A stretch of DNA of 64,000 bases from Candidatus Electrothrix aestuarii (GTDB lineage: Bacteria; Desulfobacterota; Desulfobulbia; Desulfobulbales; Desulfobulbaceae): positions 4,875,821-4,939,820 of the forward strand of contig CP159373.1 of assembly GCA_032595685.2 (NCBI GenBank). Reading direction: 5' to 3'. Both the position numbers and the translations under genes were made by a program. Of the stretch, positions 1-9,091 are shown one piece after another; within the stretch, counting starts at the first letter, position 1, and every line of letters starts with the position of its first letter. The notes below the pieces were generated by a model, which had not been told where the DNA came from, did no database searches, and saw nothing but the letters and a program-made list of their open reading frames with translations.

Positions 1-1
1 C

Positions 2-1309
2 TTTCTCACCAAAAAACTCGGCAGAAGACGAGGCTGGCTACTCTTTGCCCAGCTCGCGGTCATTACCGCCATCTGCCTTATGGCCCTGACTGACCCTGCA
101 AGTGGACAACAAAGTCTGATTTATATGGCTTTCGCTGCGGTGATGCTCGGTTTTTCTTCAGCCACTCAGGATATCGTCATTGATGCCTACCGCATAGAAT
201 GTGCAGAAAAAGACATGCAGGCCCTTCTGTCCTCATCCTATATTGCAGGATATCGGGTCGGGATGCTCGTTGCCGGGGCAGGAGCCCTATTCCTGGCCTT
301 TTGGTTCGGAACAAGCAAAGAAGCCTACAGCTATGTAGCTTGGCAATACAGTTATCTCTGTATGGCCGGGATCATGCTCGTCGGCGTGGCGACGACCCTA
401 CTCATCCCGGAACCGGAAGCCAACTCCAAGAATTACGATTATCCTGCCAGTTATTACCTTCGTTTTCTCTTTCTCTTTGTTTGTACTGTCATGGCCTTTA
501 TCACGGTCTTTTTTCTCAGTGGTAATACAGTCAGCCTGCTCAACGGTATGCTCCGTGGCCTGACCTCAACTCTTCCCGAAACTCCGGGCCCGCTGGTTTC
601 CTTTCTGGCTGAGGCTGGCCGTTTATTGGCAGCCCTACTCGGCGCCTTAACTACCGCTTTTTTTCTCATGCGCTGGAACCTAGTAGATGGCAGCATGGTC
701 AGCCAGACCTACATCAATCCGGTGCTTGATTTTTTTAAGCGCTACGGTGTACAGACAGCCCTGCTTCTCCTCACCCTGGTGGGCTTCTACCGCATCTCAG
801 ATATTGTCCTTGGGGTCATTGCCAACGTTTTTTATCAGGACATGGGTTTTTCCAAAGAAACCATAGCCAGTGTGATCAAAACCTTTGGCCTGTTCATGAC
901 CCTGCTGGGCGGTTTTCTCGGCGGCACCCTGACAGTTCGCTACGGAGTGATGAAAATTCTCTTCCTTGGTGCCCTGCTCTCCAGCCTTACCAATCTGCTC
1001 TTTATGTTACTGGCAGAAGCTGGCAATAACGTCCCACTTCTCTACCTGGTGATCTCAGCCGATAACCTCAGTGGCGGCATTGCAACCACAGCCTTTGTTG
1101 CCTTCCTCGCAAGCTTAACCAATATTTCTTTTACAGCTGTTCAATACGCCATCTTCAGCTCTCTTATGACCCTTCTGCCTAAACTGATCGGTGGTTACTC
1201 TGGCACGATGGTCACGGCCTGGGGGTATCAGCAGTTTTTTCTTATTACGGCTTTGATGGGTATACCGGTGCTGGTACTGATTTGGTTGGCAGCAAAACGT
1301 CTTCAATGA
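2..1309 (+). CDS. ampG: AmpG-like MFS permease, 5'-truncated by window edge
   Basis: Inner-membrane major-facilitator permease of the AmpG (muropeptide) type, expected to import anhydromuropeptides for cell-wall recycling. The frame is open from base 2, so the true start lies before the window; the first Met in frame is at base 80. The motif SATQDIVIDAYRIE is the AmpG-family signature following the early membrane helices, and many hydrophobic segments follow to the C-terminus. The stop is TGA at 1307-1309. The gene is followed after 84 bases by speA on the same strand, with no visible functional link. The family call is good; substrate specificity within the AmpG group is inferred. Confidence 0.85.
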   Translation, partial: FLTKKLGRRRGWLLFAQLAVITAICLMALTDPASGQQSLIYMAFAAVMLGFSSATQDIVIDAYRIECAEKDMQALLSSSYIAGYRVGMLVAGAGALFLAFWFGTSKEAYSYVAWQYSYLCMAGIMLVGVATTLLIPEPEANSKNYDYPASYYLRFLFLFVCTVMAFITVFFLSGNTVSLLNGMLRGLTSTLPETPGPLVSFLAEAGRLLAALLGALTTAFFLMRWNLVDGSMVSQTYINPVLDFFKRYGVQTALLLLTLVGFYRISDIVLGVIANVFYQDMGFSKETIASVIKTFGLFMTLLGGFLGGTLTVRYGVMKILFLGALLSSLTNLLFMLLAEAGNNVPLLYLVISADNLSGGIATTAFVAFLASLTNISFTAVQYAIFSSLMTLLPKLIGGYSGTMVTAWGYQQFFLITALMGIPVLVLIWLAAKRLQ

Positions 1310-1393
1310 ATCATACTGCCTAACACTATCAGTGAAACGAAGTTATTTTACCAGCTACTGCTCAAAAAATAATCTTGTTCTAAAAGGGAAAAA

Positions 1394-3307
1394 ATGAGGA
1401 GAAAAAAAAAATGGTGTACCACTGACTCAGCTCAGCTTTACAATATCGCGCAGTGGGGAGAAGGACTTTTTGGGATTAATCAAGCAGGGGAGTTAACCGT
1501 TTCCCCTCGGCTAGACAAAGGTACAATCAGCCTTTATGCTATAGCCCAGGATTTGACACAGCAGGGGATCTCTCTTCCGATCTTACTACGATTTCCCGAG
1601 ATCCTGGAACAGAGAGTAAAAAAACTCAACTATGCTTTTGCCCAAGCAATTAAAAAAGAGGAATACACTGGTACCTACACAACTATTTACCCAATTAAAG
1701 TAAATCAACAACATATCGTTGTCAATACATTAGCCTCAACAAACCTCATAGGTTTAGAGGCAGGAAGCAAAGCCGAAATGATGGCCATACTGACGCTACC
1801 TGTTTCTAACAATACAACCATCGTATGTAATGGATATAAAGATCGAGAATATATCCGTCTTGCTCTAGTCGCGCAAAAATTAGGCCTGTGTAGTTACATT
1901 GTCATAGAAAAAGCAACGGAAGTGAAAATAATCACTGAAGAGGCTGCTGCGTTAAATATAGTACCACAACTGGGTATACGCATTCGGCTTGCTTCGGTTG
2001 GACAGGGAAAATGGCAGGACAGCGGAGGAGAAAAAGCCAAATTTGGCCTGAATGCCGCACAAATACTGGATGCCATAAAGCTCTTACGGAAGGAAGGACT
2101 GATCAACTCCTTAAAACTGATGCATTTTCATGTTGGTTCGCAAATCCCCAACATACATGATATTCAAAAGATCCTCACCGAAGCAGCCCGATTTTATGCG
2201 GAGCTGCATGCCCTCAATGTCCCAATTAATGTAATCGACGCAGGTGGTGGTTTAGGCGTTGATTATGAAGGATCACTGTCAAGCCGCCCCTTTTCAAGGA
2301 ATTATACAACGGAAGAATACGCAGATAATATAATCTATACATTTAAAGAAATCTGCAAAGCACACCAACTTCCTCATCCAGATATACTCACAGAAACAGG
2401 TCGAGCTATTGCTGCCTATCACTCCATGTTATTAACAGATATTGTTAATACAGAACTCTCAACCTATTTTTCTCCCATACGCAGCAAATCACGCGACGAT
2501 GACCCCGATATCATCAAAGATCTTCAGTTTCAACTTGGCAATATTTCACCACACTCAGCGCTTGAGGCATATCATAATGCAACATACTGGCTGCATGAAG
2601 CTCATGTGATGTTCTCCTACGGTATCATTACGCTTGAACAGCGTGCCCATGCCGAACAGCTTATTCATAATACCTATTTAAAAGTCAGCAATATACTGAA
2701 GAAAAAGGAATACTCTATTGCCCATTATGAGGCCCTGGATGATCTCAAGGACAAATTAGTGGACAGATATTTTGTTAATTTTTCTCTTTTTTCCTCAGCA
2801 CCTGATGCATGGGCAATACAGCAGTTGTTTCCTATCATGCCTCTTCATCGGCTACATGAGTATCCTGATAGGCATGTCACGCTACATGATCTTACCTGTG
2901 ATTCTGATGGACATTTTGACAAATACGTTCACAGTCATGGATTTGAATCTCATTTACCCTTACATACATCTGTCAATGATGAACCATACCTCATTGGAAT
3001 ATTCCTTATAGGTGCTTACCAGGAGAGCCTCAGTAATCTCCACAATTTATTCGGAACTGCACACTCAGTTAATGTATACACGACCGAAAAAGGAGGATAC
3101 ACCATATCAGATATTTCAAAAGGTGACTCTGTAACTAATATGATCAAATATTTTCAATACAATACAGACCAAATACAACCCTCCCCTCTTCAAAAGCGTT
3201 TATCAAATCTTCAAGAGGACTCGGAACAACGAGATAAATATATACAAGTAATAGAAGCGGCACTCAAGAACTACACCTACTTCATGAGGAAGAACCACGA
3301 TGTCTGA
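1394..3307 (+). CDS. speA: biosynthetic arginine decarboxylase
   Basis: PLP-dependent decarboxylase converting arginine to agmatine and CO2, the first step of the agmatine route to putrescine. The 637 residues match the usual SpeA length. Visible motifs are YPIKVNQ near residue 100 (PLP lysine), GLEAGSKAE, HFHVGSQI, the phosphate-binding DAGGGLGVDYEG near 282, TETGRA, and CDSDG near 501 with the downstream YQESLSNLHNLFG tail typical of SpeA. The ATG at 1394 follows a purine-rich AAAAGGG. Its last 8 bases overlap the start of a guanidinoacetate-methyltransferase-like gene, so the two are probably translationally coupled and share a guanidino-compound pathway. No agmatinase or agmatine deiminase gene is nearby. 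Confidence 0.95.
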   Translation: MRRKKKWCTTDSAQLYNIAQWGEGLFGINQAGELTVSPRLDKGTISLYAIAQDLTQQGISLPILLRFPEILEQRVKKLNYAFAQAIKKEEYTGTYTTIYPIKVNQQHIVVNTLASTNLIGLEAGSKAEMMAILTLPVSNNTTIVCNGYKDREYIRLALVAQKLGLCSYIVIEKATEVKIITEEAAALNIVPQLGIRIRLASVGQGKWQDSGGEKAKFGLNAAQILDAIKLLRKEGLINSLKLMHFHVGSQIPNIHDIQKILTEAARFYAELHALNVPINVIDAGGGLGVDYEGSLSSRPFSRNYTTEEYADNIIYTFKEICKAHQLPHPDILTETGRAIAAYHSMLLTDIVNTELSTYFSPIRSKSRDDDPDIIKDLQFQLGNISPHSALEAYHNATYWLHEAHVMFSYGIITLEQRAHAEQLIHNTYLKVSNILKKKEYSIAHYEALDDLKDKLVDRYFVNFSLFSSAPDAWAIQQLFPIMPLHRLHEYPDRHVTLHDLTCDSDGHFDKYVHSHGFESHLPLHTSVNDEPYLIGIFLIGAYQESLSNLHNLFGTAHSVNVYTTEKGGYTISDISKGDSVTNMIKYFQYNTDQIQPSPLQKRLSNLQEDSEQRDKYIQVIEAALKNYTYFMRKNHDV

Positions 3308-3968
3308 CAAGCAAAAATATGATGATGCACTTTTTTCTATTAATTCAGTCCCTCCAAAAGACTGGCAAGAAGAGCCAGCTGAATTTACAGACGGTAAGCT
3401 CACCATTGCTGGTCATCCGGTTATGCAGGACTGGGAAAAGCCCTATATGCAGGAGCTTGCACGAATAGCCACATCAAATGGAGGTGTTGTGCTTGAACTG
3501 GGGTTTGGTCTTGGTCTTTCAGCAAGCTATATCCAACAACACCCCATAGAAAAACATATAATCATAGAGGCAAATAAAGATGTTTTTGTCCGGCTGAAGG
3601 AGTTTGCAGAAAAAGCGCCGCATCAAGTTGAGCCCCTATTTGGTCTTTGGGAAGAGGTCATCAGCACAATTCCAGACGAAAGTATCGATGGTATTTTATA
3701 CGATACGTATCTCACAAGTTTTGATAATGAGGATCAATTTGCCTATGAATATTTTCCTTTTTTCAAAGACGCCTACCGAATTCTGCGGAAAGGAGGAATT
3801 TTTACCTATTTTTCCTCGGAGATATCAGATTTTTCTCCAGAACACATTAAAATGCTGAAAGACACCGGATTCACTTCTATAGACAAAGTAGTCTGTCCTG
3901 TAACTCCTCCTTCTGATTGTTTGTACTGGAAGAGTGACACAATAATTGCACCTATTGTAAAAAAATAA
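3300..3968 (+). CDS. guanidinoacetate N-methyltransferase-like SAM enzyme
   Basis: Class I SAM-dependent methyltransferase, 222 residues, resembling animal GAMT (guanidinoacetate to creatine) along its whole length. Shared blocks are HPVMQDWEKPYM, VLELGFGLGLSAS (SAM motif I), HIIIEANKDVF, LFGLWEEV, GILYDTY, FRILRKGGIFTY-like motif and the closing PPSDCLYW. The two acidic residues known to hold the guanidino group in mammalian GAMT appear conserved: the Glu in WEKPY and the Asp in LYDTY. The start at 3300 lies inside speA, so the product probably acts on a guanidino compound linked to that enzyme, such as agmatine, guanidinoacetate or an imported analogue. No amidinotransferase is seen in the window, so creatine synthesis is not demonstrated. 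Confidence 0.85.
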   Translation: MSDKQKYDDALFSINSVPPKDWQEEPAEFTDGKLTIAGHPVMQDWEKPYMQELARIATSNGGVVLELGFGLGLSASYIQQHPIEKHIIIEANKDVFVRLKEFAEKAPHQVEPLFGLWEEVISTIPDESIDGILYDTYLTSFDNEDQFAYEYFPFFKDAYRILRKGGIFTYFSSEISDFSPEHIKMLKDTGFTSIDKVVCPVTPPSDCLYWKSDTIIAPIVKK

Positions 3969-3992
3969 CGAACGCCGCATCCAATAAATAAT

Positions 3993-4069
3993 CCACCCCC
4001 AAAGGGGGTGGTATTGAATTCCCCCCTAAAAGGGAATAAGTATGCCTCTCGCCCCCCTGAAGGGGGAGC
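3993..4069. repeat. three consecutive GC hairpins after the speA operon
   Basis: Three short inverted repeats follow each other: CCACCCCC-AAA-GGGGGTGG at 3993-4011, ATTCCC...GGGAAT at 4018-4037, and GCCCCCCTGAAGGGGGAGC at 4051-4069. They lie 25 bases past the methyltransferase stop. They could end transcription of the speA operon, although no clean T-tract follows, or they could be a small palindromic intergenic repeat. A similar C5/G5 hairpin occurs at 38066. Confidence 0.45.
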
Positions 4070-4096
4070 TATAGTTAAGAGTAGCGTTTGAAAAAA

Positions 4097-4420
4097 TCAG
4101 CCATTAACGACTAACCTGGCAGAATCAGCTACTGCTACATTGTCTACTTGCACGCCATCTTTGAACTGAATACCTCTGATGACGGCCCCCTGTTGTTTAA
4201 ATCCCCGTAATCTACGCTAGCGTTTCTGCACACTTTGCCCAAGTTTGTACACCATTGCAAAAATCGTATGCCGAGAAACACACCCTCTGGTCTTGCCAGT
4301 CCTCAAACGCACGGTGCGGTGGCAAAAGTGGACTCAATGGGGTTAATTCCTTCCAACCATCTTGGGTAACGCCGATAATCAATAGGATACGTCATTTTTC
4401 TATCTCATGGCATCCTTAAT
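4097..4420 (-). pseudogene. IS256-family transposase C-terminal relic
   Basis: Read on the minus strand, this stretch encodes the conserved C-terminal part of an IS256 (mutator-type) transposase: INPIESTFAT, then after a frame change VRLRTGKTRGCVSRHTI, MVYKLGQSVQKR, RRLRGFKQQGAVIRGI and a TGA stop at 4097-4099. An in-frame TAG interrupts it after QKR, and the frame changes just after ESTFAT. Only the last ~100 codons remain, so this is a decayed fragment. It occupies most of the gap between the methyltransferase and the first binding protein, and the rest of that gap (4421-4600) is AT-rich with no gene seen. Confidence 0.75.
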
Positions 4421-4701
4421 CACCACTTTGGAGTACAACTCTACTATCTTAAATTATGCCAAATTATGTGTTGACTATAGGGTCAGCTTTACTAATTCAT
4501 TGCGTAACCACGCTAGGTAATATATAATTTCAATATATAATTTCAATTGGTTATTTTTTTGATATATAAAGGGTATTGAAAGGAAACTGACATTTACAGG
4601 ATAAATTAATGAGCCTCCTTACACACCATAATTATCCTATTGAAATTAAAATGAAAAATACTTTTTTTATTATTTTAAAAGTTTTTATTGAGAGTTGTGC
4701 A

Positions 4702-5856
4702 ATGCATTATCGTGAAGTAGAAAGAGGAAAAAAGATATCCAGTCGGTTAAAAAGTATTCTGTCACTACTAATAGTATGTGTGGCAAGCTTTTGGGTTATA
4801 AGCTGTTCCCAGGAACCAAAAGAGACTCCTGGAGAATCAAAGAACTCCGCAGAACAAGTCGAAAATCAAAATAATGGTCGTTCACATTTGTCTATTTCGG
4901 AATGGGAAAGCTGTGAACTGCCAGAGTTCCATAAAAAATTTACAGAAAAATATCCCGATAAACCGCCCCAATTCACCTTCCACGCTACTGATGAGGAACG
5001 ATACGCTCAAGTGAAAGAGGGAGGTGGATTTGACCTTATCCATCCTTGTAGCCAATTTTTTCGATTTTATGCTGAAGGAAGGTTGCTTCAGCCTTTAGAT
5101 ACTTCTCGGATTAAACACTGGGGAGATCTTTCTCCCGCTCTTGTTGAGGCGGGAAAATTTAATGGAAAACAATATTTTCTTCCTTATGATTGGGGGTATG
5201 AATCGCTTTTAGTTCGATCAGATAAAGTGGACAAGATTCCAGAGTCTTGGGGTGATTTATGGGATCAACGCTATGCGGGGCATATAGCCTTGATCGATGC
5301 TGCTGATGCCAATCATATCGTTACATCTATGGCGCTGGGTTTGGACCCTTGGACAACGACTCCAGGTCAACATATTGAAATAAGGCATAAGCTGACAAAG
5401 ATTAAACCGAATGTCTTGTCCTATTGGTCAAATTTTGAAGAGATAAAAGAAATGGTTGCTTCTGGAGATATCTGGGTGGCGGCCAATGTATGGAATGACG
5501 CCTACGCAAGCCTCAAGGAAGAGGGCGTTCCTGTAAAGTACATTACACCCAAAGAGGGGAGACTTGGTTGGATGTGCGGCTATGCCATTCCACGCAAAGC
5601 TGAACATGTAGATATGGCCTATGATTATCTCAATGCACTTCTTGACCCAGACTCACAAGCAGCTTTTGGTAATATGTATGCCTACGGTGTTTCATCAAGT
5701 GCAGCCCTTGCTCGTATGGATCAGGAAAAAGTGAAGATGATGCAGCTGGATGATACGAATTTGAAGGAAAGAACCATATTCTATAAAGGTTGGACCGTGG
5801 ACCAGCGGAAAGGAATTAATGAGCGCTGGAATTTGATAAGAGAGGCAAAAAAATGA
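4702..5856 (+). CDS. polyamine-type ABC transporter substrate-binding lipoprotein (copy 1)
   Basis: PotD/PotF-type periplasmic solute-binding protein. The frame opens with an ATG at 4609, but the Met at 4702 gives a better lipoprotein signal: basic RGKKISSRLK, a hydrophobic core, then lipobox VISC. The mature part has the family blocks FDLIHPCS, LPYDWGYES, SWGDLWD, VWNDAY, GWMCGYAIP and the C-terminal LNALLDP/AAFGNMYAYGVSS. It is a clear paralog of the protein at 10951-12156, which lies on the other strand at the far end of the same transport locus. At the position of the PotD ligand-binding acidic pair it reads DAADANH, so the ligand may not be spermidine. The neighbouring arginine decarboxylase and GAMT-like genes suggest a polyamine or guanidino ligand (inference). 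Confidence 0.88.
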   Translation: MHYREVERGKKISSRLKSILSLLIVCVASFWVISCSQEPKETPGESKNSAEQVENQNNGRSHLSISEWESCELPEFHKKFTEKYPDKPPQFTFHATDEERYAQVKEGGGFDLIHPCSQFFRFYAEGRLLQPLDTSRIKHWGDLSPALVEAGKFNGKQYFLPYDWGYESLLVRSDKVDKIPESWGDLWDQRYAGHIALIDAADANHIVTSMALGLDPWTTTPGQHIEIRHKLTKIKPNVLSYWSNFEEIKEMVASGDIWVAANVWNDAYASLKEEGVPVKYITPKEGRLGWMCGYAIPRKAEHVDMAYDYLNALLDPDSQAAFGNMYAYGVSSSAALARMDQEKVKMMQLDDTNLKERTIFYKGWTVDQRKGINERWNLIREAKK

Positions 5857-5857
5857 A

Positions 5858-5886
5858 CCTCTCCTATGGGGAGGGAAGATTTTTTC
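5858..5886 (+). terminator. rho-independent terminator after binding-protein gene
   Basis: CCTCTCC-TAT-GGGGAGG forms a 7-bp stem with one T-G wobble directly after the stop codon. GAAGATTTTTT follows, giving a U-rich tail on the plus strand. It ends the transcript of the substrate-binding protein before the convergent potA-like gene. Confidence 0.7.
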
Positions 5887-6116
5887 GGTAATGGAAAAAC
5901 TTCGCTCCTCATTTGCCGCTTGGTTACGCTTGTCTTACTTGCTTGGTCTGATCTTCCAGATCAGATCAATGCTTTTCCAGTAGAGGGCGTACGGGCACGA
6001 ACCTCCGCATAAGCTTAGCCCCCGTTCACGTGTGAGGGTAGTGAAAATTAATCTAACCGCACAGCTCGAAAAATTTCAGCTTCCGAAAAAAACTGCGTCT
6101 CACGAACCCGTTAAAA

Positions 6117-7313
6117 TCAATCAACCAAAAGGCGCATATCTTCCATGTAACACCAAACTGTTACCTCATCGTCTATAGCGTACCTTCTCTCCTCATTTTC
6201 AAGGGTATTCTGAACCCGTACGATAACGACATCTCCACTTCCTAAGGCTATAGAATAACAAGTAGAGATCCCAACAAAGAAAACACCCTGAACTATTCCG
6301 TTAAGCAGAACAATCCGTCCTTCACGGTCTCTACTCCGCCGTTTGGGAATCGAGATATCTGTAAGGATACCGTTCGGCCCAAAGACGTATCCTTGCTCCT
6401 CAATTATCGGAGGAAGTTTTCCCCGCAAGGCGAGGGTCATACGTTCTGGACGTACAGCCAAAAAGGCCTGTTGATCCACCACGCATTTTCCAGCTTGCAA
6501 AGGCAGATGTATCAGCTCGCCCATAATACTCAGCTGGGTAAACTTCTCGCCGCAAAAAGTAACTTTCGCCGGAAGAAGATTATTATCACCTATAAAATTA
6601 GCCACAAAACGACTCGCCGGATGCTCATAAATAACAGGAGGTTGATCTACCTGTAATATCTGGCCAGCATTCATAACCGCTATGCGATCCGACATAGCCA
6701 AAGCCTCTTCCTGATCATGCGTAATATAAACAAAGGTAATGGCTAAGGTCTGCTGAAGTTGTGTCAATTCGTGTTGCATCTGGCGGCGCAGCTGAAGATC
6801 TAATGCCCCAAGTGGCTCATCTAAGGCAAGAACCGTTGGGCGATTAATAAGGGCTCTAGCAAGGGCTACACGTTGTTGCTGCCCTCCAGAGAGTTCAGCA
6901 GGCTTTCTTCCTTCCATCCCCTCCAGACGCACGAGCTGCAAAGTTTCGGCAACTCGCTCCTTTCTCTCACGAGAAGGCACCTTGCGCATCTTCAATCCAT
7001 ACTCCACATTTTGCGCGACCGTCATATTAGGAAAAAGCGCATAATTTTGAAAAACAGTATTAACAGGCCGCTTATGCGGAGGAAGATGATCAGCCTTCTT
7101 TCCCTGAATGTAGACCTCACCATTATTGGGCTTTTCAAAGCCCGCAATCATCCGGAGTATAGTCGTTTTCCCGCAACCTGAAGGCCCCAGTATAGTAAAA
7201 AATTCTCCCTGAAATATCTCAAGATCAACATGCTTGACAGCATTGACACATCCTGCTTTCTTAGAGGAATACACTTTACTTACACTGCGGAGTTCCACCG
7301 CGACCTCAGTCAT
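6117..7313 (-). CDS. potA: polyamine-type ABC transporter ATP-binding protein
   Basis: ATPase subunit of a spermidine/putrescine-type importer, 398 residues. It shows Walker A GPSGCGKTT near residue 43, Q-loop NYALFPNMTV, signature LSGGQQQRVALARAL, Walker B VLALDEPLGALD and switch His in ITHDQEEAL. A C-terminal TOBE-like region follows (residues about 260-398). The ATG at 7313 has a strong upstream GGAAGGTG. It is the last gene of a minus-strand run methyltransferase-potB-potC-potA, with 121 bases between potC and potA. Subunit assignment is firm; transported substrate is inferred from family. Confidence 0.93.
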   Translation of the reverse strand: MTEVAVELRSVSKVYSSKKAGCVNAVKHVDLEIFQGEFFTILGPSGCGKTTILRMIAGFEKPNNGEVYIQGKKADHLPPHKRPVNTVFQNYALFPNMTVAQNVEYGLKMRKVPSRERKERVAETLQLVRLEGMEGRKPAELSGGQQQRVALARALINRPTVLALDEPLGALDLQLRRQMQHELTQLQQTLAITFVYITHDQEEALAMSDRIAVMNAGQILQVDQPPVIYEHPASRFVANFIGDNNLLPAKVTFCGEKFTQLSIMGELIHLPLQAGKCVVDQQAFLAVRPERMTLALRGKLPPIIEEQGYVFGPNGILTDISIPKRRSRDREGRIVLLNGIVQGVFFVGISTCYSIALGSGDVVIVRVQNTLENEERRYAIDDEVTVWCYMEDMRLLVD

Positions 7314-7434
7314 TTTTCACCTTCCTTTTTAACGGGAATCTCAATTGCTTTCTCATTAATAAAAACTAGCTATTGCCCCTGAATTCTTTTATTTTCTTTC
7401 CTGGTTATATGGAATAATAACCAAGCCCGCAAAT

Positions 7435-8220
7435 TCAATCTGATAACATCTCTATAAATAGCAGTACAATAAGGGACACTGCTAAAATAATCGTTGACAG
7501 GGCCAATACTAAAGGTAACCGTCCAGGAAAACGGAGCTGCGAGTAGAGGTAAATCGGCAGGGTTTCATAAGATCCTGTTACAAAGAATGAAAGATCAAAT
7601 TCATCAAAAGATATTCCAAAAGAATATAAAAAACCAGCCAAAAGAACAGGGGCACAAACAGGAAGAGTAATCTTCAGTAAAGTACGCCAGTAGCTGGCCC
7701 CAAGATCCATTGATGCCTCTTCGATACTTCCCTGAAGGGTTTGTAGCCGAGGAGAAACAATCAGCATAACATAGGGAATATTTATCATTACATGAGAGCA
7801 AGCAACCGTCCACATAGAGAGTGAAATACCTAACCAATGAAATAAAAGCTGCAACGAAACGCCCATTGCAAGATCAGGAATAATCAACGGTAGTGTCCCT
7901 GCTGTAAGAAAAAAATCCCTACAAGGAAAACGAAACCTTGTGGTTGCCAATGCTGCCATAGTCCCAAGAATAACAGCGGCAATCGAAGAGACAACGGCAA
8001 CGATAAGGCTATGATACATAGAGTGCAAGAGGTCCTCTGCGTCCAGCAGAGCTGCATACCAATCAAACGTAAAACCTTTTAAAGGAAAAGCAAGCGTATT
8101 TCCGTCATTAAAAGAAAAAACGACCAGCAGAACGATAGGAGTATACAGAAGAACAAGAACAACGAGATAATAAGCATGAAAGGTAAAAGATTTTATGGAG
8201 GACATGTCAAACCGGTGCAT
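7435..8220 (-). CDS. potC: polyamine-type ABC transporter permease (PotC-like)
   Basis: Inner-membrane permease of 261 residues with about six hydrophobic segments. The EAA-type cytoplasmic loop reads EEASMDLGASYWRTLLKITLPV, which contacts the ATPase. PSSM-type landmarks of PotC/PotI such as SFNDGNTLAFPLKGFTFDWY near the N-terminus are visible. The start at 8220 overlaps the end of the potB-like gene by 14 bases; an alternative Met at 8205 would leave only the 1-base gap after the potB stop. The overlap supports coupled translation of the two permease subunits. Confidence 0.9.
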   Translation of the reverse strand: MHRFDMSSIKSFTFHAYYLVVLVLLYTPIVLLVVFSFNDGNTLAFPLKGFTFDWYAALLDAEDLLHSMYHSLIVAVVSSIAAVILGTMAALATTRFRFPCRDFFLTAGTLPLIIPDLAMGVSLQLLFHWLGISLSMWTVACSHVMINIPYVMLIVSPRLQTLQGSIEEASMDLGASYWRTLLKITLPVCAPVLLAGFLYSFGISFDEFDLSFFVTGSYETLPIYLYSQLRFPGRLPLVLALSTIILAVSLIVLLFIEMLSD

Positions 8221-9061
8221 TTTCAGATAGACGGGAACTACGCGTAAACAGGAATAAGATAGGAGTAATCAAGACCAAAAGTACTAAGCTCAAGAGCGCA
8301 CCTAAAGGCCAGTTTAAGGTTCGTACAAATTGCTCCTGAATCAAATTACCGTACATAAGGCCTTGCGCACCTCCAACTATGGTTGGGGTCACCCATTCGC
8401 CTAATACAGGAATGAAAACAAAGAAGAACGCAGCTGTTACCCCAGGGAACGAAATAGGAAGAACAACCTTGAAAAAAGTACTCACACCGCTCCCCCCTAA
8501 ATCTCTAGAAGCCTCAAGCAACCGTGGATCTATATTTTCCAAAGCAGAAAAAATGGGCAGGGCAACAAATGGCACACAAATATAGATAAGTGTTATTACC
8601 ACAGCAGTGCTGCTATACATTAAAGAAGGAACCGACTCAGAGATTACTCCAGAACTGAGCAGGAGAAGATTCAGCAATCCAGTTGAATCAATGAGGAGTT
8701 TCCACGCAAGGACACGGAGTAGCCAAGCTGTCCAGGCCGGTATGAGCAAAAGACTCATCAAAATAACTTTGTATTTTCCAGCGTTAAAAGCCAGAAAATA
8801 AGCGAGTGGATACGCTAAAGCAACAGAGGTCAATGCTGTGATAGCAGACTGAAAAATGGACCGATATAGAAGACGGTGATAGGAGGGGGTGGAGAAAAAA
8901 ACCTTAAAATGCTCCAAGGTAAAAATATATTTTGCATCACCAAATGCTCCTTCACGGAACACATAACTTGCCATAATCCCAATGGGTATGACAAAAAATA
9001 GCACCATATAGAGGGCTGGAGGGGCTAACAAAAAAAATACGCGTTTTCTTTCTTCTTTCAT
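8207..9061 (-). CDS. potB: polyamine-type ABC transporter permease (PotB-like)
   Basis: Inner-membrane permease of 284 residues. It begins with a positively charged KEERKR followed by a hydrophobic helix, has several membrane spans, and carries the EAA loop LEASRDLGGSGVSTFFKVVLPISFPG. The C-terminal VVTP-like segment LGEWVTPTIVGGAQGLMYGN is typical of PotB/PotH. It lies 30 bases downstream of the NNMT-like methyltransferase and overlaps the PotC-like gene, forming one transcription unit. The ligand is unproven. Confidence 0.9.
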   Translation of the reverse strand: MKEERKRVFFLLAPPALYMVLFFVIPIGIMASYVFREGAFGDAKYIFTLEHFKVFFSTPSYHRLLYRSIFQSAITALTSVALAYPLAYFLAFNAGKYKVILMSLLLIPAWTAWLLRVLAWKLLIDSTGLLNLLLLSSGVISESVPSLMYSSTAVVITLIYICVPFVALPIFSALENIDPRLLEASRDLGGSGVSTFFKVVLPISFPGVTAAFFFVFIPVLGEWVTPTIVGGAQGLMYGNLIQEQFVRTLNWPLGALLSLVLLVLITPILFLFTRSSRLSENAPV

Positions 9062-9091
9062 CGAATGTTCTTGCGCTCTAAATATGTTCTC

